From NCBI GenBank assembly GCA_963931865.1, contig OZ007509.1, positions 2,123,554-2,187,553 on the forward strand: a stretch of 64,000 bases of DNA, read 5' to 3'. This document shows positions 1-10,385 of the stretch, in pieces. This DNA comes from Axinella damicornis. Its lineage: Eukaryota > Porifera > Demospongiae > Axinellida > Axinellidae. Below the pieces are notes generated by a model. That model did not search any database, was not told the DNA's origin, and worked only from the letters and a program-made list of their open reading frames with translations. How positions within the stretch are numbered: the first letter of the stretch is position 1; each line of letters opens with the position of its first letter. A program made the translations under genes and the position numbers.

Positions 1-1551
1 GCCAAAGACAGAGATATCCGAGAGAGGGATAATCGGCTTCAAGAAAAGGAAAATCGGATTCAAAATCTTGAAGAAGAAGTTGGTGTTCTTGGTCGACGGC
101 TGCAAATGGCAGGTGTCACCGTGCAGCAGGTTCGCCGACTACAAGATAAAAGGCTTGAAGAAGTTCAAGAAAAAGACCAAGAACAACAACGGAAGGATGA
201 AGAGCTACAAGAAAAGAATACACAGCTGGAGCTGCAGAGCCAGGAGCTGTACCAGAAGAATCAAGAACTGGACCAAAAGAATCGTGAGCTGCACAAGAAA
301 GAACATGAGCTACAAGAGAAAGATTGTGAGCTGCAAGAGAAAGATCGTGAACTGCAAGAGAAAGATCATCTACTGCAGCAGCTGCAGTTACAGTTGGTCA
401 ATCAGGCTCCACCCACCTCCCTGAGGCAGGCCACACCCACTTCCTTTACGTACAACATCAGTGGAGGTGGATTAGAGACAGCTACTGTCAGAACATGTTC
501 TCAATTCTCAATTGAGGTTTTGTATTCCCATGGTGGGCCGTGCTCTAGCAGCCAGCGTGTCACAGCCGAGCTGAACTCCACAACCACCTGGTCAGTCACA
601 AAGGCCACAGTGGAACAGAAATCCCCATCCACCTATGAAGTGACGTACACTCCCATCACCCGAGGGAGGCACGAGCTGTGTTTGAGGGTGAACGGTGATG
701 AGATCCACGGCAGCCCATTCACAGTGGTCGTGTACCCCGACCCGACTCAGCTGCGCCAGCCGGTGAGTGTGATTGAAGGGGTCAAGCGTCCATATGGAGT
801 GGCATTCAATAGCCATGGTGAGATGTATACAGCAGAGTCCTGCAGTAGGCAGGTTGCAGTGTTTGACAGCAGTGGCAAGAGGATTAGTAGCATTCGGTCC
901 AGAGAGCAGTTTCTGTGTCCCTACTTCATTGCCATTGACAGTAACAATAATGTTTATGTAACCAGTAAGAACAAGCTGCAGAAGTTTGACAGGAATGGCG
1001 AGTTTGTCAAGAATGTTGGGAGTGGCAGTAGGGGAAGCAAACCAGGAGAGTTCCATGAACCACAAGGGGTCAAAGTTCATCAGAACCAAGTGTATGTGTG
1101 TGACTCAGGCAACCATCGAATTCAGGTATTTGACTTGGAGTTTTTGTTCATCACATCTTTTGGCACTCCAGGCTCTGGACAAGGACGGTTTGATCAGCCT
1201 AATGACCTAGCCTTTGACAGCCAGGGGAATATCTATGTGACTGACCATGGCAACAAGCGAGTTCAGGTCCTGGACCCCAACGGTCGCTACCTCCGGCAGT
1301 TTGGTAACGAGAGTGGGCCAGGGAAACTGAAGGGACCTGAGGGAATACACATTGCATACGACCGTGTGTATGTATCAGATCGTTATAACCATCATATTGC
1401 TGTATTCCAGTTGTCTGGTGCATTCATCACCACGTTTGGCAAGTGTGGGAAGGGAAGAGGTGAATTCTACACTCCATGTGGCATTGCATTTGATTGTGAT
1501 GGCTTTCTTTATGTTTGTGACTGGTTGAATGATCGTATCCAGGTGTTCTAA
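1..1551 (+). CDS. 3' part of a kinase/coiled-coil/filamin/NHL protein (partial)
   Basis: The frame is open from base 1 to the TAA at 1549-1551, so the gene enters from the left. The visible 516 residues begin inside a Glu/Gln/Lys-rich coiled coil with heptad-like repeats (LQEKDRELQEKD), to about residue 128. A filamin-type Ig repeat follows (starting PTSFTYNISG, ending GSPFTVVVYP). The C-terminal half is about six NHL repeats with the usual PxGVAF and VYVCDSGNHRIQVFD patterns, a beta-propeller as in TRIM2/3/71. The sequence lines up along its whole length with the complete paralogue at 10386-12875, where a protein kinase domain precedes the coiled coil. The missing 5' part therefore probably encodes a kinase, which cannot be confirmed here. 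No intron is needed in this part. It is likely a cytoplasmic signalling scaffold; the propeller ligand is unknown. Confidence 0.85.
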   Translation, partial: AKDRDIRERDNRLQEKENRIQNLEEEVGVLGRRLQMAGVTVQQVRRLQDKRLEEVQEKDQEQQRKDEELQEKNTQLELQSQELYQKNQELDQKNRELHKKEHELQEKDCELQEKDRELQEKDHLLQQLQLQLVNQAPPTSLRQATPTSFTYNISGGGLETATVRTCSQFSIEVLYSHGGPCSSSQRVTAELNSTTTWSVTKATVEQKSPSTYEVTYTPITRGRHELCLRVNGDEIHGSPFTVVVYPDPTQLRQPVSVIEGVKRPYGVAFNSHGEMYTAESCSRQVAVFDSSGKRISSIRSREQFLCPYFIAIDSNNNVYVTSKNKLQKFDRNGEFVKNVGSGSRGSKPGEFHEPQGVKVHQNQVYVCDSGNHRIQVFDLEFLFITSFGTPGSGQGRFDQPNDLAFDSQGNIYVTDHGNKRVQVLDPNGRYLRQFGNESGPGKLKGPEGIHIAYDRVYVSDRYNHHIAVFQLSGAFITTFGKCGKGRGEFYTPCGIAFDCDGFLYVCDWLNDRIQVF

Positions 1552-2845
1552 ACATACGTATTGCTGATTGTTTTGTAACTTTTCAGTGCTGTATATACGT
1601 AGTTGTACATCTAAATATAAATTGATATCTAAACTCGGATTATTCTCAGTGATGCTTTAGCCCAACACTTTGAATCAACAGCTCCTGGCTATCGAACCAG
1701 GAGTACTGTAGGGGCCTATATTCTATCCATTAGTGATATCACTGCATGATTGACAAGATTGAAGTAGGACCTTCAAGATTGTTCTTCAGGAGGGAGGGAG
1801 GGAGGGAGGAGCCAGTATTTGTAGCTACCACTATAGATATGTCTGAAATTAATGCTAAGTGTGGCGCCCTGCAGCAAAATTCCCCTCGCTCTCACATAAC
1901 CCTAGCTGTTTATACTGCTGAGATGGGGCCTACGGTAATTCCAGCACTACCAAGTTGTTGTTATTTTACCTGAACAAACAAGGTGTATAGCCTCATTCCC
2001 AGGCTCTCGTTCTCGGAACGAGAGCCTGGGAATGAGGCTACAAGGTGTAGGGGTGCAATTGATTTAACTTAGTGAAAGGTGTAATCACTCACTTGATTGC
2101 AAGAGAGATTTAAAGCTTTGCACAGGTCACTACCATTAAGGTCACTACCACCCTTCATATATGAGTGCATAGGATGGCAAACAGACTAAAGATTGATTGT
2201 ACAATTCCATATTTCGGAACTCAGAACTGTACACACCGTCGATCATACACAAGTTTCCTCACTGCTGAACCAGCAGGGCTCACAATAGTGACAATACCAG
2301 CCAGACAAAGAACAAAGAACAAATTCTGAGGTTGCTTCTTCAATGACTTGTCCTGAGATCACAGCGGATTGATGCAGAATTAGTTGCCGAACAGAATGAT
2401 TGCACAGTCGGGTGAAAACTAGTGAATATGTCTGCTTATAGTGTGCCCCACAGCCAAAGTTAGGTAATACATGTATATCCAATATAGTGCTGAGATCGGG
2501 CTTCTGCTATAACCTGAAATTCCAGCACAACACGTTTAGCAAGTTTGATACTGAATGCAGATGAGGTGCAGGGGGTACCAGGTGCCCGCAAATGCTCTAC
2601 AGCAGGTCTGCATGTATTGACATACTCAAGAGGGAAAGCTTTGCGGGTACAGTACCACTAAATTGCTGCTTGGTGGATCAAGGGCTTTCGACTCCTCTGC
2701 TAGTCATGTACTTGTGAATCCAGCAACAAGCTTATTGGTTTGCAAATGATTATTATACAATTAATTAGTGCAAGTGCAAAAAACATTTAAATAGAATAAA
2801 CAAATTATTATCTGATGTACATACTTGGCTAATAAAAGTGTTTTG
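1552..2845. other. intergenic, 3' flank shared with the paralogue
   Basis: No gene is recognisable. Short blocks after the stop (1552-1650, and about 2095-2260) resemble the flank after the second paralogue (12876-12975 and about 13255-13390), including the shared run GTGCATAGGAT. The duplication that made the pair therefore included 3' flanking DNA. One small palindromic transposon (1988-2040) lies inside. Confidence 0.6.
1988..2040. mobile_element. TAGCC-family palindromic MITE
   Basis: Almost perfect hairpin whose arms start TAGCCTCATTCCCAGGC and end in the reverse complement. The 9-bp direct repeat CAAGGTGTA lies on both sides (1979-1987 and 2041-2049), as expected of a target-site duplication. 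It has no coding capacity. Confidence 0.9.
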
Positions 2846-5722
2846 CTAATGTTTCGGGTGTTTCTTTGCAATTCGTTCCGTGAGTTCTGCTCTGTTCACA
2901 TTCGGATGTGTAAGGGCCTTACCAAGCACTTGCCAACTGGGTAGGCCATTCTTGGTAACATAATCTCGTCTCTTCAGCCATGAAACAAGCATTTCTCTCG
3001 CGCACTCTCCAATGATTCCACGGTTTTCAATTTCCATTTGCTTCAGAGTGTCATAGTGCAAGCCAAGAGCGAGGCCCAAGTCGAACCACTCCGTCACTGC
3101 TGCCGTCTCCAGCCTCACAGTAACAAGTGCTTCAATGCCTGAAATGAGAAAGAGAGTGTCACTAGCTCCAGAGGCACTCACAGGATACCAATCTAATAAC
3201 CTGTTTGGTATCAGAGGGGAAATGGGAGTGAGCTAATGGCATGATTATTTATCCTGTGTGATACTATATCAGGAGTAATGCCTACCAAGTGGAGAGTCAT
3301 CAATGGTCAGTGTGGTTATCTGGTGATGTGTTGATGGAACAGCAAGGGGCTGCACCGGTACACCTGGACCTCTATCACTGACTTCCTGTAATATGAACAA
3401 TGAGAATATACCGTAAACTCGGGAGTGGTAAATTATACCATGGACCTGAATAAATGACAGCCTCGTTCCCAGGCCCCTCCCAGCTTTCTGTCGCTTGCAG
3501 TACAGTTAAGCAGGAATGCAAGCGATGAAAAGCTGGGCGGGGGCCTGGGAACACGTCTACATGAACGATTCTACTATAGCTGAAGGCTTCAGTATAAGTA
3601 CCTGGCCAAACCACACAAAGTGTGGGGCAAGCATGGACACCGGACCTGAAGCCTTGCACCTCATCATCGTAGGGTTGTCACCCTCACAGATGGCTATGTG
3701 TGGGCTGGTTGGACAATCTTCTCCTGGGCAATTGAAAGCGAGGTGGGGAGTTGTCTTGCAGGAATAGCTACGAGACTTAATGACGGTGTTCAGCCCCTCA
3801 AGAATGGCAGTGCGAATGCTTGAGCAAGCCTCATAAGTAGGGAGACGCTGGTGACCTTCTGGACGATAGAACCATACCTCGAAATGTGTTGGGTGTGCTA
3901 CCATCGTCACCTTGTCCACATCTTGACCGACTAGAAAGCGGATCTTGTTTCTGTAGACATCAACTCTTTCCATTAGACTCCACTTTAAAGTGCAGCATGG
4001 GTCATTTGATTGGCTAATGAGATACACTGCAAGAGCTGAGAATATCCCGACCGGGCAGTAGCCACACTCAAACGTTACCAAGAGTGGAGGGCAGTGTGCT
4101 TGGAGATCACTAGCAGTTGGACATTCCAACTCATCTGTTGGCAAAATGCAGGGCATGAAATAGTTCTGCTGCGAACCAGCGAGAGCGGCAATAGGCACCA
4201 AGATGTGGAGATATTCCAGAAGCTTCAGGAGCTTTTCTGCTGGTAGAAGATCTGAAGTTTCTTTAAGCGTTGCTGACCGTTTGTGAATCTCCTGGAACTC
4301 CTCTACCGAAAACATTCCTGTTTTCTTGAAACGCCGGCAACCTGCCTCTCCCACTTTTCGAAATGTGAAAGTACGGGCTATCAGGTTGTTGATGCTGTCG
4401 ACGATAAGCTGCTGGTCACAGATCACCAACTCTTTCATCTCCTTCACTTCAGGATAGTATCGGATCATGCCTGACCTGTGGAGATACAAGAGTGTGTCAT
4501 TCAGCTCTTCTTTCCGGATTCCACAGCGTTTGGCGACCTTGCGACAGTACTTCATTTCGAGGATGCGGACCCCCGATTTTCGTAAACTGGTCTCAAAGAG
4601 GAGTTGTGGAGCAGGGATTTCAACTGGTGGAAATTTCTTCTCGATTATATCAGATAGCACTGCACGTAAGTGTTGAATATCCATGCCATTCTCTTGGGTG
4701 TTATCTATTGGCAGAACCACCTGGCCGGGATTGGGATACTGAATCATATTGCTGTCAAAGTGCTTCGTATTCTCAATTTTCTCTCTCAACAATTCGTCGG
4801 CAGTCGTAATATCATCATGAGAGGCTTTGTCTTTGTGAGTGCCTACGAACAATGCAACAGACTGTGAGGAACTGCTGGAATTGGGTGATGACGCTTGAGA
4901 CCCATAGCATGCTGTGGCTGCAAGGCTCTGAAAAATAACATCTTCGGTGGTGTAGCTAGTATCGTACTCTTCCATCATTCTCCCATCAGCACTGATGTAA
5001 CGAACCGGACATTTCTCCCTGAGGTTCTCATTGACCTTGAAGACGAGGAGCGTGATCACCGGTCCACTTATGAGGGCTGGTAATATCTCGTGGAATTCAG
5101 GCTGTCCCCCTGTGTCAGTAAGGTGTACCGTGGTGGACCCTTCCAGAGATCGGTGGAGTATTCCCCAATGCCTGTTCAAAGATTCCTCCAAAATCTGCTC
5201 GGGTTTTTTCAAATATTTGCTGCTGTGGTAATCGATCTGTCCCCCTTGAGCAGCTGCTTCTTGTCTCCCTGATTTTGCTCCTTGAATGGATGGCTGTTTC
5301 CTAAACAACTGTCCCATAGCAGCTGCCACTTTGGATTTGGACTTTTGGTGCGGTTGTAAGTGTAGATTTTCAGCTGCAATCATCAACATCTCCACCAGAC
5401 GCAGCACTTGATCATCTAGCGTCAGCAGGGTCCACTGTACGCCACTCGCAATGGCAGCACTGGACCTTGGCAGTTTCGTGATAGTGACTTTCAGGGGTAC
5501 TTCAACAACACCTGTGCTCGGAACGAGGCCTCGGATTCGAGCTGGAACAAGATTGAGGATGCGCATCTTTGTGGTCGTCTTTCCAGCACCAGGGGGACCT
5601 ACAAATATGATGTTCGCAATGCTCTGCCTGATTGGGCCTCTCTTTTCAATAACTTGTCTGCACAAATGTAGTAGTCCTGCATGAAAGTTATTAAATATTG
5701 AATGAATGGCTGCACACTGCAT
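2846..5722 (-). CDS. ROCO-family GTPase with C-terminal Death domain
   Basis: Three exons join in phase: 3602-5722, 3286-3385 and 2846-3138. The first encodes a Roc-type GTPase with a P-loop (GPPGAGKTT, about residues 42-50), a DTGGQPEFHE G3 motif and a THKDK stretch at the G4 position. A COR-like region follows (KYCRKVAKRCGIRKEELND onward). The short middle exon is a linker. The last exon is a Death domain (EWFDLGLALGLHYDTLKQME through SWLKRRD). Introns are GT-AG and phases match (0, then 1). Such proteins link nucleotide-dependent switching to Death-domain signalling, as in DAPK1 and MFHAS1 relatives; no kinase domain is seen. The start is uncertain: the Met at 5722 works, but an acceptor (AG at 5678-5677, exon from 5676) means 5' exons could lie upstream. 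No ankyrin or LRR repeats are visible in the part read. Confidence 0.82.
3458..3559. mobile_element. TAGCC-family MITE in a ROCO intron
   Basis: Inverted repeat inside the intron 3386-3601: the left arm begins AGCCTCGTTCCCAGGCCC, and the right arm reads GGGCCTGGGAACACGTCTA. The inner arms contain AGCTTT/AAAGCT and GCGATGAAAAGCTGGGC, shared with other members here. No clean target duplication remains. Confidence 0.7.
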
Positions 5723-8022
5723 GAGGCTACCTACATCTAGCAGCTACACTTGCTCAGATTCAGATAGAGCTAGCCAGTGCACCTCACTTTCTATACACAC
5801 TGCAAAAACGGTGTAGTTGTTTTGATTGCTTGGTGGTTACTACAGTTGCACCATGTTTGAACATGCAGGAACCCAGTTGTCTGCATTTCAGTAGCATCCT
5901 ACATGGAGTGGCCATTCCAGTAGTATCCTACACAAACATGGTTTATGTAGCGTACTACTGGAATGCTCAGTTTATGTAGGATGCTATCGTCCTCCACATT
6001 CTAATAGAAAGTATTGCCTCGATCCTGCTTGTCCAAACATGGTGCAGTTATAGTAACCACCAAGCAGTCAAAGTAACTACTTCGTTTTTGCAGTGCAGGG
6101 ATAGTGCACCTGTTATCTTCCATAGGGAGCGACTTCAGCCAGACAATAATCTCCACCTCCTTAACTTACTGTCTGACTTGTGGGCTTCCTCAGTGGCTGA
6201 AGCTGGCAATAATTAATTATTCTGCTTACGCATGTGAGAAGTGGGGTTAAGCAATCAGTTTTGTACGCCTGTCCAATGAATCTTGCGACATAAACATAAA
6301 GTACTTAAACAAAAGCAAATAACAAGGAACTGTTCTATATGTGTACCTGACAAGATGCTTTGTTTCGCTGTTATTGAAGCTATTTCCTATTATTATTGGT
6401 CCCACCTCTTTAGGATCACAGAGTCCTTTTCAAAAAACTTACTGCAGTTGGAAACTTCATGTTTCGAGATGACCGCTAGAAAATGCACTTATATACTTCT
6501 CAGATGTCGTTACTATTGTTTCGGCTGTTTTTTTTCAGCTTTAATTGTAAAATTTGGCTCCACCTCTTCATGTCGGTGTATATACGGCAGTTGGTCACTC
6601 CCACACCTCGGATACGAGCACACACGAACACTGTATACGCAATAGCATGTGTTCGCCCCCACATAATCATGCATCCATGCATCGGTAGTACTGGAAACGG
6701 ACAGAGAGATGCCTCGGTGATTGTAGCTGCACACTATCCTTCCACATGGGGTATGTGTTCTATGAACATCTCTAGTTTTACAAGTAGCTTTGCTCACTTT
6801 GTTTGCTCAGCTATGCCCCCTCATTCGCCTATGTGAGGCAGTCCAACATTTGTGCAGAGGTCTAACGAACTCTTGCTTCCGCTCCCCGATCACTTCTGCT
6901 TCAGCTACTACTGCTCTTCGGTTGTGTCTGCTTGCAGCTCCAGCCACTCTGAAAGGTTCCAGCCCCTGCCCAACGTTATTGAGCATTCTTCATGGAGGTT
7001 GCGAGGTTTGGAGGTTGTAGTGAAGTACCAGGGTTGTCCCTCAAACATCCCACTTCAATTACACACACACAGTTGGAATCTTAATGTACTGACTGAGGTG
7101 GAGCCAAGGTCAATTGTCTGCCAATAAGGAAGCGCACCATAGGACAAAAGAAAACTATGGTCTTCATTAGCCCCCCACTAAAACATTAGTGCATGACTGT
7201 CATTCCCGTACTAATTGAGTGGAAACCATACTCCTGACAAGCCAGTGAATCATGACCCAGGTCTTTCTCTTGCCCCTTAACAAGAGATAAATCTCTTGGA
7301 TGCATCAGTAGACTGCATACATGAGCTTAATTGTATGTATTTACATTTTGTTCCGATAAACACACCACTCACATTAGCAATGGTGGTAACAACAGAATGC
7401 AGTACAGTACTAGTGGGAGTACCAACACAGGCATTGCGTTGTGAAATTCACTCATAGAATAGATACCGTACAGTATGTTTATTTTGTGGGAGAAAAGTCA
7501 CATTTCTGTGGTGATTCACAGTTTTATCTGAGAAAATCATTCGTGGAGATCGGTACATATATACTTATTTATTCACATTCAACACACTGATTCTGTGTTA
7601 CCAAAGCTGGATGGTCCACTGTCGGTGGTAGTACCTGTATTGAGTATTCAAACTACCATTTGCTCGTATATTGGCTGCTCAATACCGGTGTGGAGAACTG
7701 CAACTTCGTGAAAGTTTCCTTCACCAAATGTAGTTTTCTCCCACGAAAGAACCCGCTATATGGTAATCGATTCTACTATCTATGCTTATAGTGAGTACAG
7801 GCATGTCCAAACTTTTTGACTGGGAGAATGCATTGCAAGAGCACGAAAGATAAGAGTTGCAAGTGATTTATGGCACAATGTACGGATGCCAGATATAGGG
7901 AAAATTTACAGCAAACTCATCTACGTATGTGGGGCTTTCTCATACTCGCCCCAATTAGCACTACCATAAGGTGAGAACAAATGTGAAAAATGATCTGTTA
8001 GGGACAGCCCATATTTGGTGGC
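5723..8022. other. no recognisable gene; one MITE
   Basis: Open frames here are short and none resembles a known family. Apart from the inverted-repeat element at 5799-6098 I see only unique DNA. It may hold 5' exons or the promoter of the ROCO gene. Confidence 0.5.
5799..6098. mobile_element. MITE with about 62-bp terminal inverted repeats
   Basis: The left end (CACTGCAAAAACG..., through TGGTGGTTACTACAGTTGCA) returns inverted at 6031-6098 (GTTATAGTAACCACCAAGCA ... TTTTTGCAGTG) with a few mismatches. A second inner inverted pair flanks the centre (CATTCCAGTAGTATCCTAC and its approximate complement). It has no coding capacity and is unrelated to the TAGCC family. Confidence 0.8.
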
Positions 8023-8813
8023 TTATAGGAACCCAAAGCTGTCAAAATGATGACTTTCTCTCTGACTACACTCACCACTGCAATCATCTGGCCTCACTAG
8101 CACTTCAGGATCTGAAAGTGCCATGATTCTAATCAGCTCATAGAATGCCTCGGGGATATTCTCTCCTGTAGCAGCAGAAACCACGAAAAATGGGCACCCC
8201 AATCCCTTTGCAAGTTGTTGTCCTTCCTCGTAGGCTACCCAGCAGTCAGTGTCATCACTGTAGTGCCCCACGAGAACGATTGGATAGTGGTCGCCCTTTT
8301 CTTGATACACCTTGCGACAGGTGTCCTCCATGCTACTAAATGTGTCCCGCTCTTGTGAATCATACACCAGCATGACTCCATCTGTTGTCCTCAGAAAAAG
8401 TTCTATCATGGCCTGGAAGGCCTCCTGGATTAGGAAGGAATTATCAGTGTGTATTAGGAACCACAGGCGTACCACCATACAAACATCACTGTAAGTTACC
8501 ATTCCACTGAGATCCAGAACGTCCAGCAAAACACGCCTCTTGTCAGGCATTTGTACCTCTTTCTGGAAACCCACTGAAATTAAGAAAGCCGAGTAAAGCC
8601 AAGTCAGTTGCATGCATGCTTATGATGCCTGTATCCATACCATTTTCACATCCAAGAAATGCCTGACCAATTGCTGTAGACGACAGATAGACAACAATAA
8701 ACTTCGCTAGCTATATTCAGTACTGCTATAACCACAGAGATTATCTATCTATCCTTACCTCCCTTGATGGGAGCACCAAGAAGTATAATCTTGTACTCCG
8801 GAATGTGGGCCAT
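8023..8813 (-). CDS. degenerate Ras-like small GTPase
   Basis: Proposed exons are 8759-8813 (MAHIPEYKIILLGAPIKG), a 33-nt microexon 8641-8673 and 8023-8573; all joints are phase 1 with GT-AG borders. The microexon is optional, since exons 1 and 3 also join in frame. The fold is Ras-like: beta-1 KIILLG, DVLDLSGM at the G3 site, GVMLVYD, PIVLVGH at G4 and FFVVSAATGENIPEAF around G5. The G1 Gly-Lys-Ser, the G3 DxxGQ and the G4 NKxD are all lost or changed, and about 20 extra residues follow G3. It is therefore likely a pseudo-GTPase that binds nucleotide poorly or not at all. The C terminus has no CAAX box. Confidence 0.65.
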
Positions 8814-9138
8814 CAGCTACTACACAGACAACTGCTACATGACTAGAGGCTAGCTACGTGACCTCTGAAAGTTTATTCCAATGATATCCTAGGATATCCA
8901 AGGAACCTAATTCAGTATAATATTATACATAATAATTATTATTATATTTACAGAGCGTAGTGGGTGGGGCTCACTTGGGATTACGCAATCAGCACATGAC
9001 TGTCTCTTTTAGGGCGTTGCCATTCCAGAATCGAACGAGTATTCCACTGCCATTGAACTGTGAAAGGTACTGTTAGCCTGGAGAGTTACCTTCTAGTTTG
9101 GGAGATACTGGTGCATGAGACTGGGGTGTTAGTCTGGA

Positions 9139-9168
9139 CATAGATAATAAACTAGTTTATTATCTATG
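9139..9168. mobile_element. 30-bp palindromic element, CATAGATAATA family
   Basis: Perfect palindrome with arms CATAGATAATAAACT. It is flanked by the 7-bp direct repeat GTCTGGA (9132-9138 and 9169-9175). Same terminal sequence as 34760-34801 and nearly the same as 26971-27228. Confidence 0.8.
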
Positions 9169-9391
9169 GTCTGGATCCCAGACCCTACTGGGGTTTCAGG
9201 ATAGTCCAACAACTGCCAGTGTGTTTGCAGCCTCAGGTGTAGTGAGTTTGTAATGACAGTTCATGTGCAGATATATGTTGTTGTAACTCGTAAATGTCTT
9301 CTGCAAAACCTACCATAACTCTGCAGGTAGAGCAATACGAAAGCCATCCCTATAGTTATGGTTCACCAAGACCTGCCCACAGCCACAAGCT

Positions 9392-9667
9392 AAGGGGGTG
9401 ACACTCCCATTGATGCCGTAGTCAGAGCTGCGACCGGGGTCAAGAAATCTTGACCGTCATTTTTGCTGCTTGACCGCTTGACCGCATCGCAAAAAGACAC
9501 TTGACCGTTTGACTGCGCTGTATTTCAGCCGTTGACCGCTTGACCGCCGATAGTATACGGAAGAATGCGTAGCGACTGCAGCCTTTCCTTAGTATACGGG
9601 GTCAAGATTCGCTGATAAGCCTGGTCGCAGCTCTGACTACAGCGTGTATGGGAGTGTCACCCCCTTG
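9392..9667. mobile_element. MITE with AAGGGGGTGACACTCCCAT ends
   Basis: Terminal inverted repeats AAGGGGGTGACACTCCCAT / ATGGGAGTGTCACCCCCTT extend inward to about 45 bp with gaps (GTAGTCAGAGCTGCGACC and its complement). The centre is rich in TTGACCG repeats. A partial copy follows at 9688-9800, and a diverged relative sits at 48664-48890. Confidence 0.85.
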
Positions 9668-9687
9668 AGCCATATTAGCACTTAATC

Positions 9688-9800
9688 AAGGGGGTGACAC
9701 TCCCGTAGTCACAGCTGTGACCGGGGTCAGGAAATCTTGACCGCCATTTTTGCTGCTTGACCACTTTACCACATCGCAGCAAGACTCTTGACCATTTGAA
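9688..9800. mobile_element. partial copy of the preceding MITE
   Basis: It repeats the left half of 9392-9667 in the same orientation (AAGGGGGTGACACTCCC, GACCGGGGTCAGGAAATCTT). The right end is missing. Confidence 0.7.
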
Positions 9801-10385
9801 TACTGACTGAACAGCTGTCCCTCCTATCACAATTGCAATTACAACTGAAGTCAAGACTTTGACTGACTGCTTTCCCATTGGCTGGACCAATTTTCAGCAT
9901 TCTGCACACCACTGTGTCTACTACTATCCCGTTTACACTACCTAAAAAGAACTGTGCTGGCACTGTTTAGTATGGTTCAGCATGGTTATTGATTTGCTGT
10001 GTAAACACTCAAACTACATTATTAGTTTCTCCTCATCACCCCCGCATGCACTCTGGAATACATTTGACTTTGTTGAATGCAACCATTGTTCAAATTGAGC
10101 CGTCACAGAATTACTAGAAATAACTCCGCCCACTTCTGTGTGTGCTGTGAATATGCTTAACACCCACTTGACTTGAAGCCATAGTAGGTACAAGTGTAAC
10201 AGTACTGTTGTCACGGCAACAGGCTTCCCCTTCCATTATGAGATTGGGGACACTAGGAGGTCATTACTCACCACAGTTGCCATGGGAATGCATACTAAGT
10301 AGGTTCAATCTTGGTGCATAATTATATGATCCATTCCTTCTCACAACTACTGATTTCCCTTCACAGGTAGTACCTACCAGCAGCC

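Larger units (their letters stand above)
8814..10385. other. intergenic DNA rich in small transposons
   Basis: No gene found. It holds a 30-bp palindrome with target duplication (9139-9168), a MITE (9392-9667) and a second, partial copy of that MITE (9688-about 9800). The stretch before 10386 contains an acceptor-like CCCTTCACAG 21 bases before the kinase ATG (10357-10366), so a 5' UTR exon of that gene may lie here. Confidence 0.5.

Noticed and set aside
592..1089. 165-residue minus-strand frame
   Set aside because: Shadow of the NHL/filamin coding sequence on the other strand; the same holds at 10949-11420.
6283..7127. Cluster of frames of 60-120 codons on both strands
   Set aside because: No family resemblance, no consistent splice pattern and overlapping frames on both strands.
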